A stretch of 64,000 nt of DNA from Pseudonocardia alni (lineage in GTDB: Bacteria > Actinomycetota > Actinomycetes > Mycobacteriales > Pseudonocardiaceae), in contig NZ_PHUJ01000003.1 of NCBI RefSeq assembly GCF_002813375.1, positions 5,084,001-5,148,000 of the forward strand. Reading direction: 5' to 3'. Positions 1-8,515 of this stretch are shown in pieces. Position 1 is the stretch's first letter, and each line of letters opens with the position of its first letter. The translations under genes and the position numbers were made by a program. The notes below the pieces were generated by a model, which did not search any database, was not told the DNA's origin, and saw only the letters and a list, made by a program, of their open reading frames with translations.

Positions 1-957
1 GCCGCGCACGATCCCGTCGACGACCTCCGGCCCGGCCGGGACCAGCACGAACCGGCCGACCCCGGTGCCGTAGACACCGACCCCGGGCAGCAGCTCGGCG
101 GCCGGGACGTCCCCGGACACCGGCAGCTCAACCCGGTCCCGGCCGGCGAGCCGGTCCGGCGGGGGCACCGCGCCGGCCCCGCGCAGCGAGCCGGTCAGGT
201 CGTCGGGACGGGCCCGCACCCGCTCCGCCGACGACGACGGCGCCGGGACCAGCGCCGCGGCCCGCGGCGCGGCGGTGTCCACCGCCTCGAACGCCGTCTC
301 CAGGAGCGGGCCCGCGCCGTCCCGGGCGGCGATCTCGACCGCGACCGGGAGGGCGCCGTCGCCGACGGGGACCGACCACACGTCGATCCGCCCGGCCAGG
401 CTGTCCGGGTCGGCCGGGGTCACCCGCAGCCCGGCCGCGGCCCGCCCGGCCACCCGCCGTGCCGGCAGCGCCGTCACCGGGTCGTCGGGGGTCGCGCCGA
501 GCAGCCGGCGGGCCAGGTCGGCCGGGGCGAGGTCCGAGGCCCGCGGGAAACGCACCGGGGCGAGCGGGGAGACCGTGGTCAGCCGGTTCGCGCCGTAGTC
601 CCAGATCCGCTCGACCTGTCCGTCGCGGTAGGTGTCGACCTCGCCGACCGGCGTCAGTTCGTCGACCCGCCAGCGGCCCGCGTCGGCGACCTGGACGCGG
701 ATCCGGGTGGTCGTGGACAGCAGCCGGGCCGCGGACCCGATCGGCGCGACGGTGGGCAGCCCGAGCCGGCCGGTCGCCGTCGCCAGGCCGGAGTGGGGGA
801 CGACACCCGCCAGCATCCGGGCCCGCAGCGCGGCCGGGTCCGGGGTCCCGGCGACGTCGCCGACGGGGAGCCAGCGGTCGGTCGTACCCACCGCGACCAG
901 GGCGACGGCACCGGCACCGACGAGCAGGGAGCGCCGGCCGAAGCGGCGTGCGGACAT
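1..957 (-). CDS. Exported LolA/RseB-like protein (partial, C-terminus outside window)
   Basis: 319 codons are visible and the C-terminus lies beyond the left edge. The N-terminus, MSARRFGRRSLLVGAGAVAL, is a basic stretch with paired arginines followed by a hydrophobic segment, so export by Sec or Tat is likely. The following region (VDTYRDGQVERIWDYG and surroundings) resembles the beta-rich LolA/MucB/RseB-type domain often annotated in actinobacteria as a sigma-E regulatory protein; this is by resemblance only. The gene is divergent from hrcA. The ATG at 957 is used. A GTG directly upstream (960) lies 7 nt after a CACGGT box on the minus strand and could be a leaderless start instead. Confidence 0.6.
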   Translation of the reverse strand, partial: MSARRFGRRSLLVGAGAVALVAVGTTDRWLPVGDVAGTPDPAALRARMLAGVVPHSGLATATGRLGLPTVAPIGSAARLLSTTTRIRVQVADAGRWRVDELTPVGEVDTYRDGQVERIWDYGANRLTTVSPLAPVRFPRASDLAPADLARRLLGATPDDPVTALPARRVAGRAAAGLRVTPADPDSLAGRIDVWSVPVGDGALPVAVEIAARDGAGPLLETAFEAVDTAAPRAAALVPAPSSSAERVRARPDDLTGSLRGAGAVPPPDRLAGRDRVELPVSGDVPAAELLPGVGVYGTGVGRFVLVPAGPEVVDGIVRG

Positions 958-1012
958 CACCCCACCCACCGTGCCACGCCGCGTGCCCCGGCCGCGCGGC
1001 CACGAGGGCGCC

Positions 1013-1018
1013 TAGGAT
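1013..1018 (+). promoter_or_regulatory. Candidate -10 box for hrcA
   Basis: TAGGAT lies 31 nt before the hrcA start and fits the actinobacterial TANNNT -10 pattern. No clear -35 is visible and no CIRCE inverted repeat (TTAGCACTC-N9-GAGTGCTAA) was found between the divergent genes, so HrcA autoregulation is not evident here. Confidence 0.4.
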
Positions 1019-1049
1019 GGACGGGGCACAGCGGGGGAGGTGCGAGGAG

Positions 1050-2069
1050 ATGAACGCCGACGAGCGGCGGTTCGCCGTGCTGCGGGCCATCGTGGCCGAC
1101 TACGTCTCGACGCAGGAGCCCGTGGGCTCGAAGGCCATCGTCGACCGGCACAACCTCGGGGTGTCGAGCGCGACGGTGCGCAACGACATGGCCGTCCTCG
1201 AGGAGGACGGCCTGATCGCGCAGCCGCACACCAGCGCGGGCCGGATCCCGACCGACAAGGGCTACCGGCAGTTCGTCGACCGGATCTCGCAGGTCAAGCC
1301 GCTGTCGTCGGCCGAGAAGCGGGCCGTGCAGACGTTCCTGGACGGCGCCGTCGATCTCGACGACGTGCTGCGCCGCTCGGTGCGGCTGCTCGCGCAACTG
1401 ACCCGCCAGGTCGCCGTCGTGCAGTACCCGACGCTCACCCGTTCCACGGTCCGCCACCTCGAGGTCGTGCAGCTGACCCCGGCCCGGCTGATGCTGGTGC
1501 TGATCACCGACTCCGGCCGGGTCGACCAGCGCGTCGTCGACCTGGGCGACGTGCTCGCCGACGCCGACGTCGCCCGGCTGCGCGAGATGCTCGGCAACGC
1601 GCTGAACGGCCGCAAGCTGGCCGAGGCCTCCGCGGCCGTCGCCGAGCTGCCCGACACCGCGCCGGAGGACCTGCGCACCCCGCTGCTGCACCTCGCGACG
1701 GTGCTCATCGAGACACTCGTCGAGCACCCCGAGGAGCGGATGGTGCTGGGCGGCACGGCGAACCTGACCCGCAGCCACACCGACTTCCCCGGCTCGCTCC
1801 GTCAGGTCCTGGAGGCATTGGAGGAGCAGGTCGTGGTCATGCGGCTGCTCGCGGCCTCGCAGGACTCCGGCCTGGTCACGGTCCGGATCGGCGAGGAGAA
1901 CGAGGCCGAGGACCTGCGCACCGCGTCCGTGGTCACGGTGGGGTACGGATCGGGTACCCCGCTGGGCGGGATGGGCGTCGTCGGACCGACCCGGATGGAC
2001 TACCCGGGCACGATCTCGGCGGTGCATGCGGTCGCCCGGTACGTGGGTGAGATCCTGACCGGTCGGTAG
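1050..2069 (+). CDS. hrcA: Heat-inducible transcription repressor HrcA
   Basis: Represses class I heat-shock genes (groE/dnaK type) by binding CIRCE operators. 339 residues, the usual length. The N-terminal winged helix contains VGSKAIVDRHNLGVSSATVR, and the rest has the GAF-like and inserted dimerisation layout of the family, ending in TRMDYPGTISAVHAVARYVG. The ATG at 1050 follows a purine-rich GGAGGTGCGAGGAG ribosome binding site. It precedes dnaJ by 45 nt, the standard actinobacterial hrcA-dnaJ2 arrangement (Rv2374c-Rv2373c in M. tuberculosis), so the two are probably co-transcribed. Confidence 0.96.
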   Translation: MNADERRFAVLRAIVADYVSTQEPVGSKAIVDRHNLGVSSATVRNDMAVLEEDGLIAQPHTSAGRIPTDKGYRQFVDRISQVKPLSSAEKRAVQTFLDGAVDLDDVLRRSVRLLAQLTRQVAVVQYPTLTRSTVRHLEVVQLTPARLMLVLITDSGRVDQRVVDLGDVLADADVARLREMLGNALNGRKLAEASAAVAELPDTAPEDLRTPLLHLATVLIETLVEHPEERMVLGGTANLTRSHTDFPGSLRQVLEALEEQVVVMRLLAASQDSGLVTVRIGEENEAEDLRTASVVTVGYGSGTPLGGMGVVGPTRMDYPGTISAVHAVARYVGEILTGR

Positions 2070-2114
2070 ACCTTTCATCGTTGTTGTACGTACTTCCCAG
2101 AGGAAAAGAGCCAG

Positions 2115-3284
2115 GTGGCACGCGACTACTACGGGATCCTGGGCGTCGAGCGCGGCGCCGACGCCTCGGAGATCAAGCGGGCGTACCGCAAGCTCGCCCG
2201 TGAGCTGCACCCGGACGTCAACCCCGACCCCGCAGCACAGGAACGGTTCCGGGAGGTCAGCGCCGCCTACGAGGTGCTGACCGACCCCGAGAAGCGCCGG
2301 GTCGTCGACCTCGGCGGCGACCCCCTCGACGCCCGCGGCGGCGGGGGTGGTGGCGGTGGCGACCCGTTCGCCGGGTTCGGCGGGTTCAGCGACATCATGG
2401 ACGCGTTCTTCGGCGGCACCGCCGGCGGCGGACGCGGGCGCGGCCCGCGCAGCCGGGTCCAGCCCGGCGCCGACGCGCTGATCCGGATGGAGCTGACGCT
2501 GGAGGACTGCGCCGCCGGTGTGCAGCGCGACCTCGCCGTCGACACCGCCGTCCTGTGCACCCAGTGCCAGGGCTCCGGCTGCGCCGAGGGGACCCACCCC
2601 ACCGCCTGCGACACCTGCGGCGGCTCCGGGGAGATCCAGAGCGTGCAGCGCTCGTTCCTCGGGCAGGTCGTCACCGCACGGCCCTGCCCGACCTGCCGCG
2701 GGTTCGGCGAGGTCATCCCCGACCCCTGCCGCCAGTGCGCGGGCGACGGCCGGGTCCGGTCGCGCCGCACCGTCGCCGTCAAGATCCCGGCGGGCGTCGC
2801 CGAGGGCATGCGGGTGCGCCTGTCCGGCCAGGGCGAGGTCGGCTCCGGCGGCGGTCCCGCCGGTGACCTCTACGTCGAGGTGGAGGAGGCGCCGCACGAG
2901 CTGTTCACCCGCGACGGCGCCGATCTGCACTGCACGCTCCCGCTGCCGATGACCGCGGCCGCGCTCGGCACCACGTTGCCGTTGCCGCTGCTCGACGGCT
3001 CGGTCGCCGAGATCGACGTCGAGGCGGGCACCCAGCACGGCACGGTCCGCACGCTGCGCGGCAAGGGCATGCCCCGGCTGCGCTCCACCGGGCGGATCGA
3101 CGGCCACGGCGACCTCCTCGTGCACGTCGAGGTGGCGGTGCCGACCCGGCTGGACAAGGAGCAGACCGACCTGCTGCGCCGGCTCGCCGAGCTGCGCGGT
3201 GAGGAGCAGCCGGACCTGATCGGCGGCTCCCGCAACGGGCACGGCCTGTTCTCCAAGCTGCGCGACAGCTGGACCGGACGCTGA
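2115..3284 (+). CDS. dnaJ: Chaperone DnaJ (hrcA-linked DnaJ2 type)
   Basis: Hsp40 co-chaperone that stimulates DnaK ATPase and delivers unfolded clients. 389 residues from a GTG start. Domains in order: J domain (about 1-70) with the essential HPD in ELHPDVNP; Gly-rich linker with GGGGGGG then DPFAGFGGF; zinc-binding region with four CxxCxGxG repeats (CTQCQGSG, CDTCGGSG, CPTCRGFG, CRQCAGDG); C-terminal substrate-binding beta-sandwich domains. AGAGGAAAAG upstream is the likely ribosome binding site. It sits between hrcA and rsmE, with only 4 nt before the latter. Confidence 0.96.
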   Translation: MARDYYGILGVERGADASEIKRAYRKLARELHPDVNPDPAAQERFREVSAAYEVLTDPEKRRVVDLGGDPLDARGGGGGGGGDPFAGFGGFSDIMDAFFGGTAGGGRGRGPRSRVQPGADALIRMELTLEDCAAGVQRDLAVDTAVLCTQCQGSGCAEGTHPTACDTCGGSGEIQSVQRSFLGQVVTARPCPTCRGFGEVIPDPCRQCAGDGRVRSRRTVAVKIPAGVAEGMRVRLSGQGEVGSGGGPAGDLYVEVEEAPHELFTRDGADLHCTLPLPMTAAALGTTLPLPLLDGSVAEIDVEAGTQHGTVRTLRGKGMPRLRSTGRIDGHGDLLVHVEVAVPTRLDKEQTDLLRRLAELRGEEQPDLIGGSRNGHGLFSKLRDSWTGR

Positions 3285-3288
3285 CCCG

Positions 3289-4044
3289 GTGACGACGGCG
3301 CCGCTGTTCCTGGTCGACGACGTCGGCTCCCTCCCGGGCCCGGGTTCCGACACGGTGCTCGACGGCCCGGAGGGACGCCACGCCGCGACCGTGCGACGGC
3401 TGCGCCCCGGCGAGGCGCTGGTGCTGTCCGACGGCCGGGGCGGGCTCGCCCGCGCCGAGGTCGTCGACGTCGCCGGGCGGGGCGCGCTGACCGTGCGGCT
3501 GCACGAGGTGACCCGGGTGGCTGCACCCGCGGTCCGCGTCGTCGTCGCGCAGGCGCTGGTCAAGGGCGACCGCGGCGAGCTCGCCGTGGAGACCGCCACC
3601 GAGGCCGGCGCCGACGGGTTCGTCCCCTGGAAGGCGGCCCGCTGCGTCACCCGCTGGGACGACGGCCCGCGCGGCGCGAAGGCCCTCGAACGCTGGCGGT
3701 CCACCGTCCGCGAGGCCGCCAAGCAGGCCCGCCGCCCGTGGCAGCCCGACGTCGCGGGCCCGGTGACCACCGCGCAGCTCGCCGCCCGTGTCGGTGCCGC
3801 CGACTCCGCGCTGGTGCTGCACGAGTCCGCGGGCGAGGACCTCGCCTCGGTCGCGCTGCCCGCGGCGGGGGAGGTGCTGCTCGCCGTCGGACCGGAGGGC
3901 GGCGTCGACGACGCCGAGCTCGACCGCCTCGCCGAGGCCGGCGCCGTCCCGGTCCGGATGGGGCCGGAGGTGCTGCGGGCCTCCACCGCGGCCTGCGTCG
4001 CGCTCGGTGCGCTCGCCGTGCGCACCGGCCGCTGGGCCCGCTGA
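3289..4044 (+). CDS. rsmE: 16S rRNA (uracil1498-N3)-methyltransferase RsmE
   Basis: SAM-dependent SPOUT methyltransferase that modifies U1498 of 16S rRNA in the assembled 30S subunit. 251 residues, typical size. The N-terminal PUA-like part carries LDGPEGRHAATVRRLRPGEA; the C-terminal knot has the family motif VGPEGG followed by LRASTAACVALGAL, which lines the SAM pocket. The GTG start is 4 nt after the dnaJ stop, so translation is probably coupled in the hrcA-dnaJ-rsmE operon, an order conserved widely in Gram-positive bacteria. Confidence 0.94.
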   Translation: MTTAPLFLVDDVGSLPGPGSDTVLDGPEGRHAATVRRLRPGEALVLSDGRGGLARAEVVDVAGRGALTVRLHEVTRVAAPAVRVVVAQALVKGDRGELAVETATEAGADGFVPWKAARCVTRWDDGPRGAKALERWRSTVREAAKQARRPWQPDVAGPVTTAQLAARVGAADSALVLHESAGEDLASVALPAAGEVLLAVGPEGGVDDAELDRLAEAGAVPVRMGPEVLRASTAACVALGALAVRTGRWAR

Positions 4045-4073
4045 GCCCCCTCGCCGACCCGTCCCAGGGCGCC

Positions 4074-4120
4074 CCCAGTGTCACTTTCGGGGCTTAGAGC
4101 GCTACGAGGGTGACCCTGGG
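4074..4120 (+). terminator. Inverted repeat after rsmE, weak terminator candidate
   Basis: CCCAGTGTCAC (4074-4084) pairs with GTGACCCTGGG (4110-4120) with one mismatch across a 25-nt loop. It lies 30 nt after the rsmE stop and before the next promoter. There is no U-tract, as usual in high-GC actinobacteria, so termination is only inferred. Confidence 0.35.
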
Positions 4121-4205
4121 AGCAGGGCGGGGAGGGACGCGGACGCCGGTCACGATCCGGCGAACCGGTCGTCGGGGACCGGGCGCGGGTGTCATCATCC
4201 GCCGC

Positions 4206-5102
4206 GTGAGTGACCACGCTCCCCGGATCGGACGCCGCACGCTGCTGGCAGGCCTCGCCGCCACTCCACTGCTCGGCGCCTGCGGCAACGACGCCCCCGC
4301 GGCCCCGCGGCGGCCCCCGCGCGACGAGACCGCCCCGCGGACCGAGCGGATGGCCTACGGCGGCCAGCCCGACCAGTTCGGCGAGCTGACCTTCCCGGCG
4401 AGCCGGGACCTGCCCCGCGGCACCGTGATCGTCGTGCACGGCGGGTTCTGGCGGGCAGGCACCGACCTCACGATCATGCGTCCGGTCGTCGACGCGCTGG
4501 TCGCGGCGGACTTCGCGGTCTGGAACATCGAGTACCGGAAGGTGGGCGCCGGCGGTGGCTGGCCCTCCACCTTCGACGACGTCGCGATGGCCGCCGACCA
4601 CCTCGCCACCCTGCGCTCCACCCGGCTCGACCTGCGCCGGCTCGTCGTGCTCGGGCACTCGGCGGGCGGGCACCTCGCGGGCTGGCTGGCGATGCGCGCG
4701 ACGCTCGCCCCCGGCGACCCGGGCGCGACGCCCGTGGTCCGCCCGGCCGGGGTGGTCTCGCTGGCCGGGGTGCTCGACCTGGCCGGCGGGATGCTGCTCG
4801 GCGACGGCGCCGTCGCCGACCTCGTCGCGGCGACCCCGGGCGCCGACCCGGCCCGCTTCCGGGCGACCAGTCCGCTGGAGGCCGTCCCGCTCGGGGTGCC
4901 GTCGGTGTGCGTGCACGGCACCGCCGACGAGGTGGTCCCGCTCTCCCAGAGCGAGGACTTCGTCGCCGCCGCGACGGCCGCCGGTGACCGGTCGGAGCTC
5001 GTGCGGGTCGAGGGCGCGAACCACCTGCAGCTCATCGACGTCGCCCACCCCGGCTGGGCCGCCGCGCTGCAGGCCGTGGAACGGCTGAGCGCCCCCGCCT
5101 GA
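4206..5102 (+). CDS. Alpha/beta hydrolase lipoprotein (BD-FAE/formamidase-like esterase)
   Basis: 298 residues, predicted to be lipid-anchored on the outer face of the membrane. RRTLLAGLAATPLLGAC combines a twin-arginine signal (GRRTLLAG) with a lipobox (LGAC). The hydrolase fold shows the oxyanion motif HGGFW, the nucleophile elbow GHSAGG, an acid in TADEVVPL and the catalytic His in GANHLQLID. The HGGFW plus GHSAGG combination is typical of the BD-FAE esterases and kynurenine-formamidase-like enzymes; the substrate cannot be read. The GTG at 4206 is preferred because it precedes the RR signal directly and lies 7 nt after a CATCAT -10-like hexamer (4193-4198); an upstream in-frame start at 4110 would add a nonsense leader. 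Confidence 0.8.
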   Translation: MSDHAPRIGRRTLLAGLAATPLLGACGNDAPAAPRRPPRDETAPRTERMAYGGQPDQFGELTFPASRDLPRGTVIVVHGGFWRAGTDLTIMRPVVDALVAADFAVWNIEYRKVGAGGGWPSTFDDVAMAADHLATLRSTRLDLRRLVVLGHSAGGHLAGWLAMRATLAPGDPGATPVVRPAGVVSLAGVLDLAGGMLLGDGAVADLVAATPGADPARFRATSPLEAVPLGVPSVCVHGTADEVVPLSQSEDFVAAATAAGDRSELVRVEGANHLQLIDVAHPGWAAALQAVERLSAPA

Positions 5103-5194
5103 TCCGCGGGAGAATCCGCGGGTGCCGTCGGCGGTCCGACCGGTACGATCGGCGCAGTCCGGCGACCCGACGTACGAGGCAGGCGAACACACTC

Positions 5195-6298
5195 TTGACC
5201 GGCACCGAACCCGGCTCCACCCCCCGGACCGACCTGCGGTCCACCGCGGCACCGGGCGGGACCGTCCGGTCGAGGATGGCCGTGCCGGACACCGCGGTCC
5301 TGTCCCTGCTCGGCTCCCGCGACGACAGCCTGCGCGCGGCCGAGGAGGAGCTGACCGCCGACGTCCACGTCCGCGGTAACGAGCTGACCCTGTCCGGGGA
5401 CCCGGGCGACGTCGCGTTCGCCGAGCGGGTGTTCGCCGAGCTGATCACCCTGGCCGAGCGCGGCCAGCTGGTCGGTGCGGACGACGTGCGCCGCACCGTG
5501 CAGATGCTCTCGGCGGAGAACACCGCCGACGAGCGCCTGGGCGAGTCCCCGGCCGAGGTGCTGAGCCTGGACATCCTGTCCCGGCGCGGGAAGACCATCC
5601 GCCCCAAGACGCTCAACCAGAAGCGCTACGTCGATGCCATCGACGCCTTCACCATCGTCTTCGGCATCGGTCCGGCCGGTACCGGCAAGACGTACCTGGC
5701 GATGGCCAAGGCCGTGCAGGCGCTGCAGGCCAAGCAGGTCAACCGGATCATCCTGACCCGGCCCGCGGTCGAGGCGGGGGAGCGGCTGGGCTACCTGCCC
5801 GGCACGCTGTTCGAGAAGATCGACCCCTACCTGCGCCCGCTCTACGACGCGCTGCACGACATGATCGACCCCGAGTCCATCCCGAAGCTGATGGCCGCCG
5901 GGACGATCGAGGTCGCGCCGCTGGCCTACATGCGGGGCCGGACCCTGAACGACGCGTTCATCATCCTCGACGAGGCGCAGAACACCACGCCCGAGCAGAT
6001 GAAGATGTTCCTCACCCGGCTCGGCTTCGGTTCGCGGATCGTGGTGACCGGCGACATCACCCAGGTCGACCTCCCGGGCAACGCCCGGTCCGGCCTGGCC
6101 GTCGTGCAGGACATCCTCGACGGCGTCGACGACGTGCACTTCTCCCGGCTCGAGAGCGCCGACGTGGTCCGGCACCGCCTGGTGTCCGACATCGTCGACG
6201 CCTACGCCCGGTTCGACGCGTCCGAGCACCGCACGGCGGCCGTCGGCCACGGCGCACCCCGCAACGGCCCGGCGCGGCGTCCCGACCGGCGGCGGTGA
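5195..6298 (+). CDS. phoH: PhoH family ATPase
   Basis: PhoH-like P-loop ATPase, thought to act in RNA metabolism with YbeY. 367 residues. Walker A GPAGTGKT and Walker B ILDEAQN are intact, followed by MKMFLTRLGFGSRIVVTGD, the conserved PhoH signature. The 5' end is uncertain: a TTG at 5195 gives an N-terminal extension of 27 residues, whereas the ATG at 5276 starts at MAVPDTAVLSLLG, where similarity to typical PhoH proteins begins. ybeY follows after 91 nt, the classical phoH-ybeY pairing (Rv2368c-Rv2367c). Confidence 0.93.
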   Translation: MTGTEPGSTPRTDLRSTAAPGGTVRSRMAVPDTAVLSLLGSRDDSLRAAEEELTADVHVRGNELTLSGDPGDVAFAERVFAELITLAERGQLVGADDVRRTVQMLSAENTADERLGESPAEVLSLDILSRRGKTIRPKTLNQKRYVDAIDAFTIVFGIGPAGTGKTYLAMAKAVQALQAKQVNRIILTRPAVEAGERLGYLPGTLFEKIDPYLRPLYDALHDMIDPESIPKLMAAGTIEVAPLAYMRGRTLNDAFIILDEAQNTTPEQMKMFLTRLGFGSRIVVTGDITQVDLPGNARSGLAVVQDILDGVDDVHFSRLESADVVRHRLVSDIVDAYARFDASEHRTAAVGHGAPRNGPARRPDRRR

Positions 6299-6389
6299 CC
6301 GGGGGGCGGGTGGCACCGGGACCGTCGGTACGGCCGTCTAGGCTGCCCCCTACATCCGTATCGGCGAGCAGGGGCAGGGCAGCGGCGGC

Positions 6390-6935
6390 GTGAGCATCGA
6401 GGTCGTCAACGAGTCCGGGATCACGGTCGACGAGGCGCAGATCGTGTCGGTGGCCCGGTACGCGCTGGACGCGATGAAGGTGAGCCCGTCCGCCGAGCTG
6501 GCGATCACCGCCGTCGGGCTGGACGCGATGGAGGAGCTGCACGTCCGCTGGATGGACGAGCCGGGCCCCACCGACGTCATGGCGTTCCCCATGGACTCCC
6601 TCGTCGAGGACACCCGGCGCCCCGATGCGCCGGACCTGGGTCCGGCCCTGCTCGGCGACGTCGTGCTCTGCCCGGCCTTCGCCCGGGACCAGGCGCGCAA
6701 GGCCGGGCACACCCTGGCCGACGAGCTGCACCTGCTGACCGTGCACGGCATCCTGCACCTGCTGGGGTACGACCACCTCGAACCCGAGGACGAGCGCGAG
6801 ATGTTCGCACTGCAGAACCGGCTGCTGGTCCGCTGGCGGTCCGACCGGGCCCGCGAGCGCGCCCGGGACGCCCAGAAGCGCAGCGACGACCGCCTGCTCG
6901 GTGCCGCCGGCTTCGAGGACGAGTCCGGCCGGTGA
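6390..6935 (+). CDS. ybeY: Endoribonuclease YbeY (16S rRNA 3'-end maturation)
   Basis: Zinc-dependent single-strand endoribonuclease involved in 16S rRNA 3' maturation and 70S quality control. 181 residues. The metal site H-x3-H-x5-H is present as HGILHLLGYDH, preceded by the LGDVVLC strand. The C-terminus is longer than the bacterial average, ending in a charged tail (RARERARDAQKRSDDR). Start is GTG after a run of GGCAGGGCAGCGGCGG; a TAGGCT hexamer at about 6340 is a possible -10 box. Next gene is corC, 37 nt on. Confidence 0.93.
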   Translation: MSIEVVNESGITVDEAQIVSVARYALDAMKVSPSAELAITAVGLDAMEELHVRWMDEPGPTDVMAFPMDSLVEDTRRPDAPDLGPALLGDVVLCPAFARDQARKAGHTLADELHLLTVHGILHLLGYDHLEPEDEREMFALQNRLLVRWRSDRARERARDAQKRSDDRLLGAAGFEDESGR

Positions 6936-6972
6936 CCGGAAGACCCACGACCACGTTCTCCGAGGAGCAGAA

Positions 6973-8397
6973 GTGACCACCGTCTGGCTGATCGTCGCGA
7001 CGGTCCTGCTCGTGCTGCTGGCCGGGGTGTTCGCCGCCGCGGACTCGGCCCTCATGTCGATCTCGCGCGCCCGGGTGGACGCCGTGGTGCGCGCCGGCCG
7101 CGCCGGCGCGAAGGCGCTCGCCGCCGTCGTCGCGGACCGGCCGCGGCACGTCAACCTGCTGATGCTGCTGCGGGTCACCTGCGAGACGGTCGCGATCATC
7201 CTGCTGGCCGTCGCGCTCGCGCCGCTGTTCTCCGCCACCTGGATCGGGCTGCTGCTCACCGGCGTTCTCATGGTGCTCGCCAGCTACGTCCTGATCGGGG
7301 TCGGCCCGCGGACGCTGGGCCGCCAGCACCCCTACCGGATCGGGCTGCTGCTCGCGGGCCCGATCCGCGCGATCGGCGTCGTGCTGTCCCCGCTGGCGAA
7401 GCTGCTGATCCTGCTGGGCAACGCGATCACCCCGGGCCCCGGTTTCCGCGACGGCCCGTTCTCCACCGAGGTGGAGCTGCGCGAGCTCGTCGACATGGCC
7501 AGCAACCGCGGCGTGGTCGACGAGGGCGAGCGCAAGATGATCCACTCGGTGTTCGAGCTGGGGGAGACCCCGGTCCGCGACATCATGGTGCCGCGGCCGG
7601 ACCTCATCTGGACCGAGCGCGACACCCCGGTGGAGAAGGTACTGCGCCTGGCGCTCAAGAGCGGCTACTCACGCATCCCGGTGCTCGGCGAGGGCGTGGA
7701 CGACGTCATCGGCATCGCCTACCTCAAGGACCTGGTCCGGGCCCGCGAGGAGGCCCGGCGCGGAGAGCGTGAGGTCCCGCTGCTCGACATCCTGCGCCCC
7801 GCGGCCTTCGTGCCGGACTCCAAGCGCAGCGACGACCTCATGCGCGAGATGCAGCGCACCCGCAACCACATGGCCGTCGTCGTCGACGAGTACGGCGGCA
7901 CCGCGGGCGTGGTGACGATCGAGGACATCCTGGAGGAGATCGTCGGCGAGATCACCGACGAGTACGACACCGAGGAGGTGCCCGAGGTCGCCGAGGCCTC
8001 CGACGGCGCCTTCCGGGTCTCCGCCCGGCTGCCCGCCGAGGACCTCGAGGAGCTGTTCGCCGGCCGGTTCCGCGGCACCCCGCGCGAGGACGAGCTGCAC
8101 GAGGCGCTGGAGAACGCCGACGTCGACACCGTCGGCGGGCTGCTCGCCCAACGGCTGGGCAAGGTGCCGCTGCCCGGCGCCACCGCCGAGCTGGACGGCC
8201 TGCTGCGGCTGCAGGGAGAGGGCGGCAAGGACGCCCGCGGCCGTGTCCGCATCACCTCGGTGCTGGTCAGCCCGCTGGAGCCGGCCGAGACCGAGGACAC
8301 CGGCCACGACGAGCCGCGCGGGGACGCCCGGGAGTCCGACGTGCCCGACCACGTCGCCGGCGACCCCACCGAGCACGCCGGCGCCGACCGGCACTGA
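6973..8397 (+). CDS. CNNM/CorC-HlyC family membrane protein with CBS pair
   Basis: 474 residues; related to Rv2366c. N-terminal DUF21 (CNNM) transmembrane domain with about four hydrophobic segments beginning at VWLIVATVLLVLLAGVF, then a CBS pair (EKVLRLALKSGYSRIPV; MAVVVDEYGGTAGVVTIEDI), then a CorC_HlyC transporter-associated domain near residues 350-440. Families of this type bind Mg-ATP in the CBS pair and are linked to Mg/Co efflux; the older haemolysin label is not supported. The acidic C-terminal tail is probably disordered. The GTG at 6973 follows GGAGCAG and is preferred over the upstream in-frame start at 6901, which would overlap ybeY. Confidence 0.88.
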   Translation: MTTVWLIVATVLLVLLAGVFAAADSALMSISRARVDAVVRAGRAGAKALAAVVADRPRHVNLLMLLRVTCETVAIILLAVALAPLFSATWIGLLLTGVLMVLASYVLIGVGPRTLGRQHPYRIGLLLAGPIRAIGVVLSPLAKLLILLGNAITPGPGFRDGPFSTEVELRELVDMASNRGVVDEGERKMIHSVFELGETPVRDIMVPRPDLIWTERDTPVEKVLRLALKSGYSRIPVLGEGVDDVIGIAYLKDLVRAREEARRGEREVPLLDILRPAAFVPDSKRSDDLMREMQRTRNHMAVVVDEYGGTAGVVTIEDILEEIVGEITDEYDTEEVPEVAEASDGAFRVSARLPAEDLEELFAGRFRGTPREDELHEALENADVDTVGGLLAQRLGKVPLPGATAELDGLLRLQGEGGKDARGRVRITSVLVSPLEPAETEDTGHDEPRGDARESDVPDHVAGDPTEHAGADRH

Positions 8398-8439
8398 CCT
8401 GGCCGCCCCCGGCCACGGGGAGCGACCGACGGACGTGAC

Positions 8440-8460
8440 CGTCCCGCCACGGGCGGGACG
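8440..8460 (+). terminator. Perfect 9-bp hairpin before the leader reading frame
   Basis: CGTCCCGCC-ACG-GGCGGGACG forms a perfect stem with a 3-nt loop. It lies 43 nt after the corC stop and ends one base before the GAGGAGGA ribosome binding site of the 13-codon reading frame at 8474. It could terminate corC transcripts or gate translation of the downstream genes. Confidence 0.5.
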
Positions 8461-8473
8461 CGAGGAGGACCTG

Positions 8474-8515
8474 ATGGCTGCCCGCACGACCTTCCCCGCG
8501 GAGCGTGCCCGGTGA
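8474..8515 (+). CDS. Candidate 13-residue leader peptide coupled to the oxidase gene
   Basis: ATG at 8474 encodes MAARTTFPAERAR and its TGA (8513-8515) overlaps the GTG start of the next gene (8512). It has one of the best ribosome binding sites in the window, GAGGAGGA at 8462-8469, four nt before the ATG, while the downstream oxidase gene has no such site of its own. Arginine-rich (3 of 13). Either a genuine leader peptide that couples translation, or the remaining 5' end of a lost gene; not a recognised family. Confidence 0.45.
   Translation: MAARTTFPAERAR

Noticed and set aside
957..5252. A 1431-codon open frame on the minus strand across hrcA, dnaJ, rsmE and the hydrolase
   Set aside because: Its translation is Arg/Gly/His-rich with no domain, and the plus strand holds well-recognised genes with intact motifs; long antisense frames are expected at this GC content.
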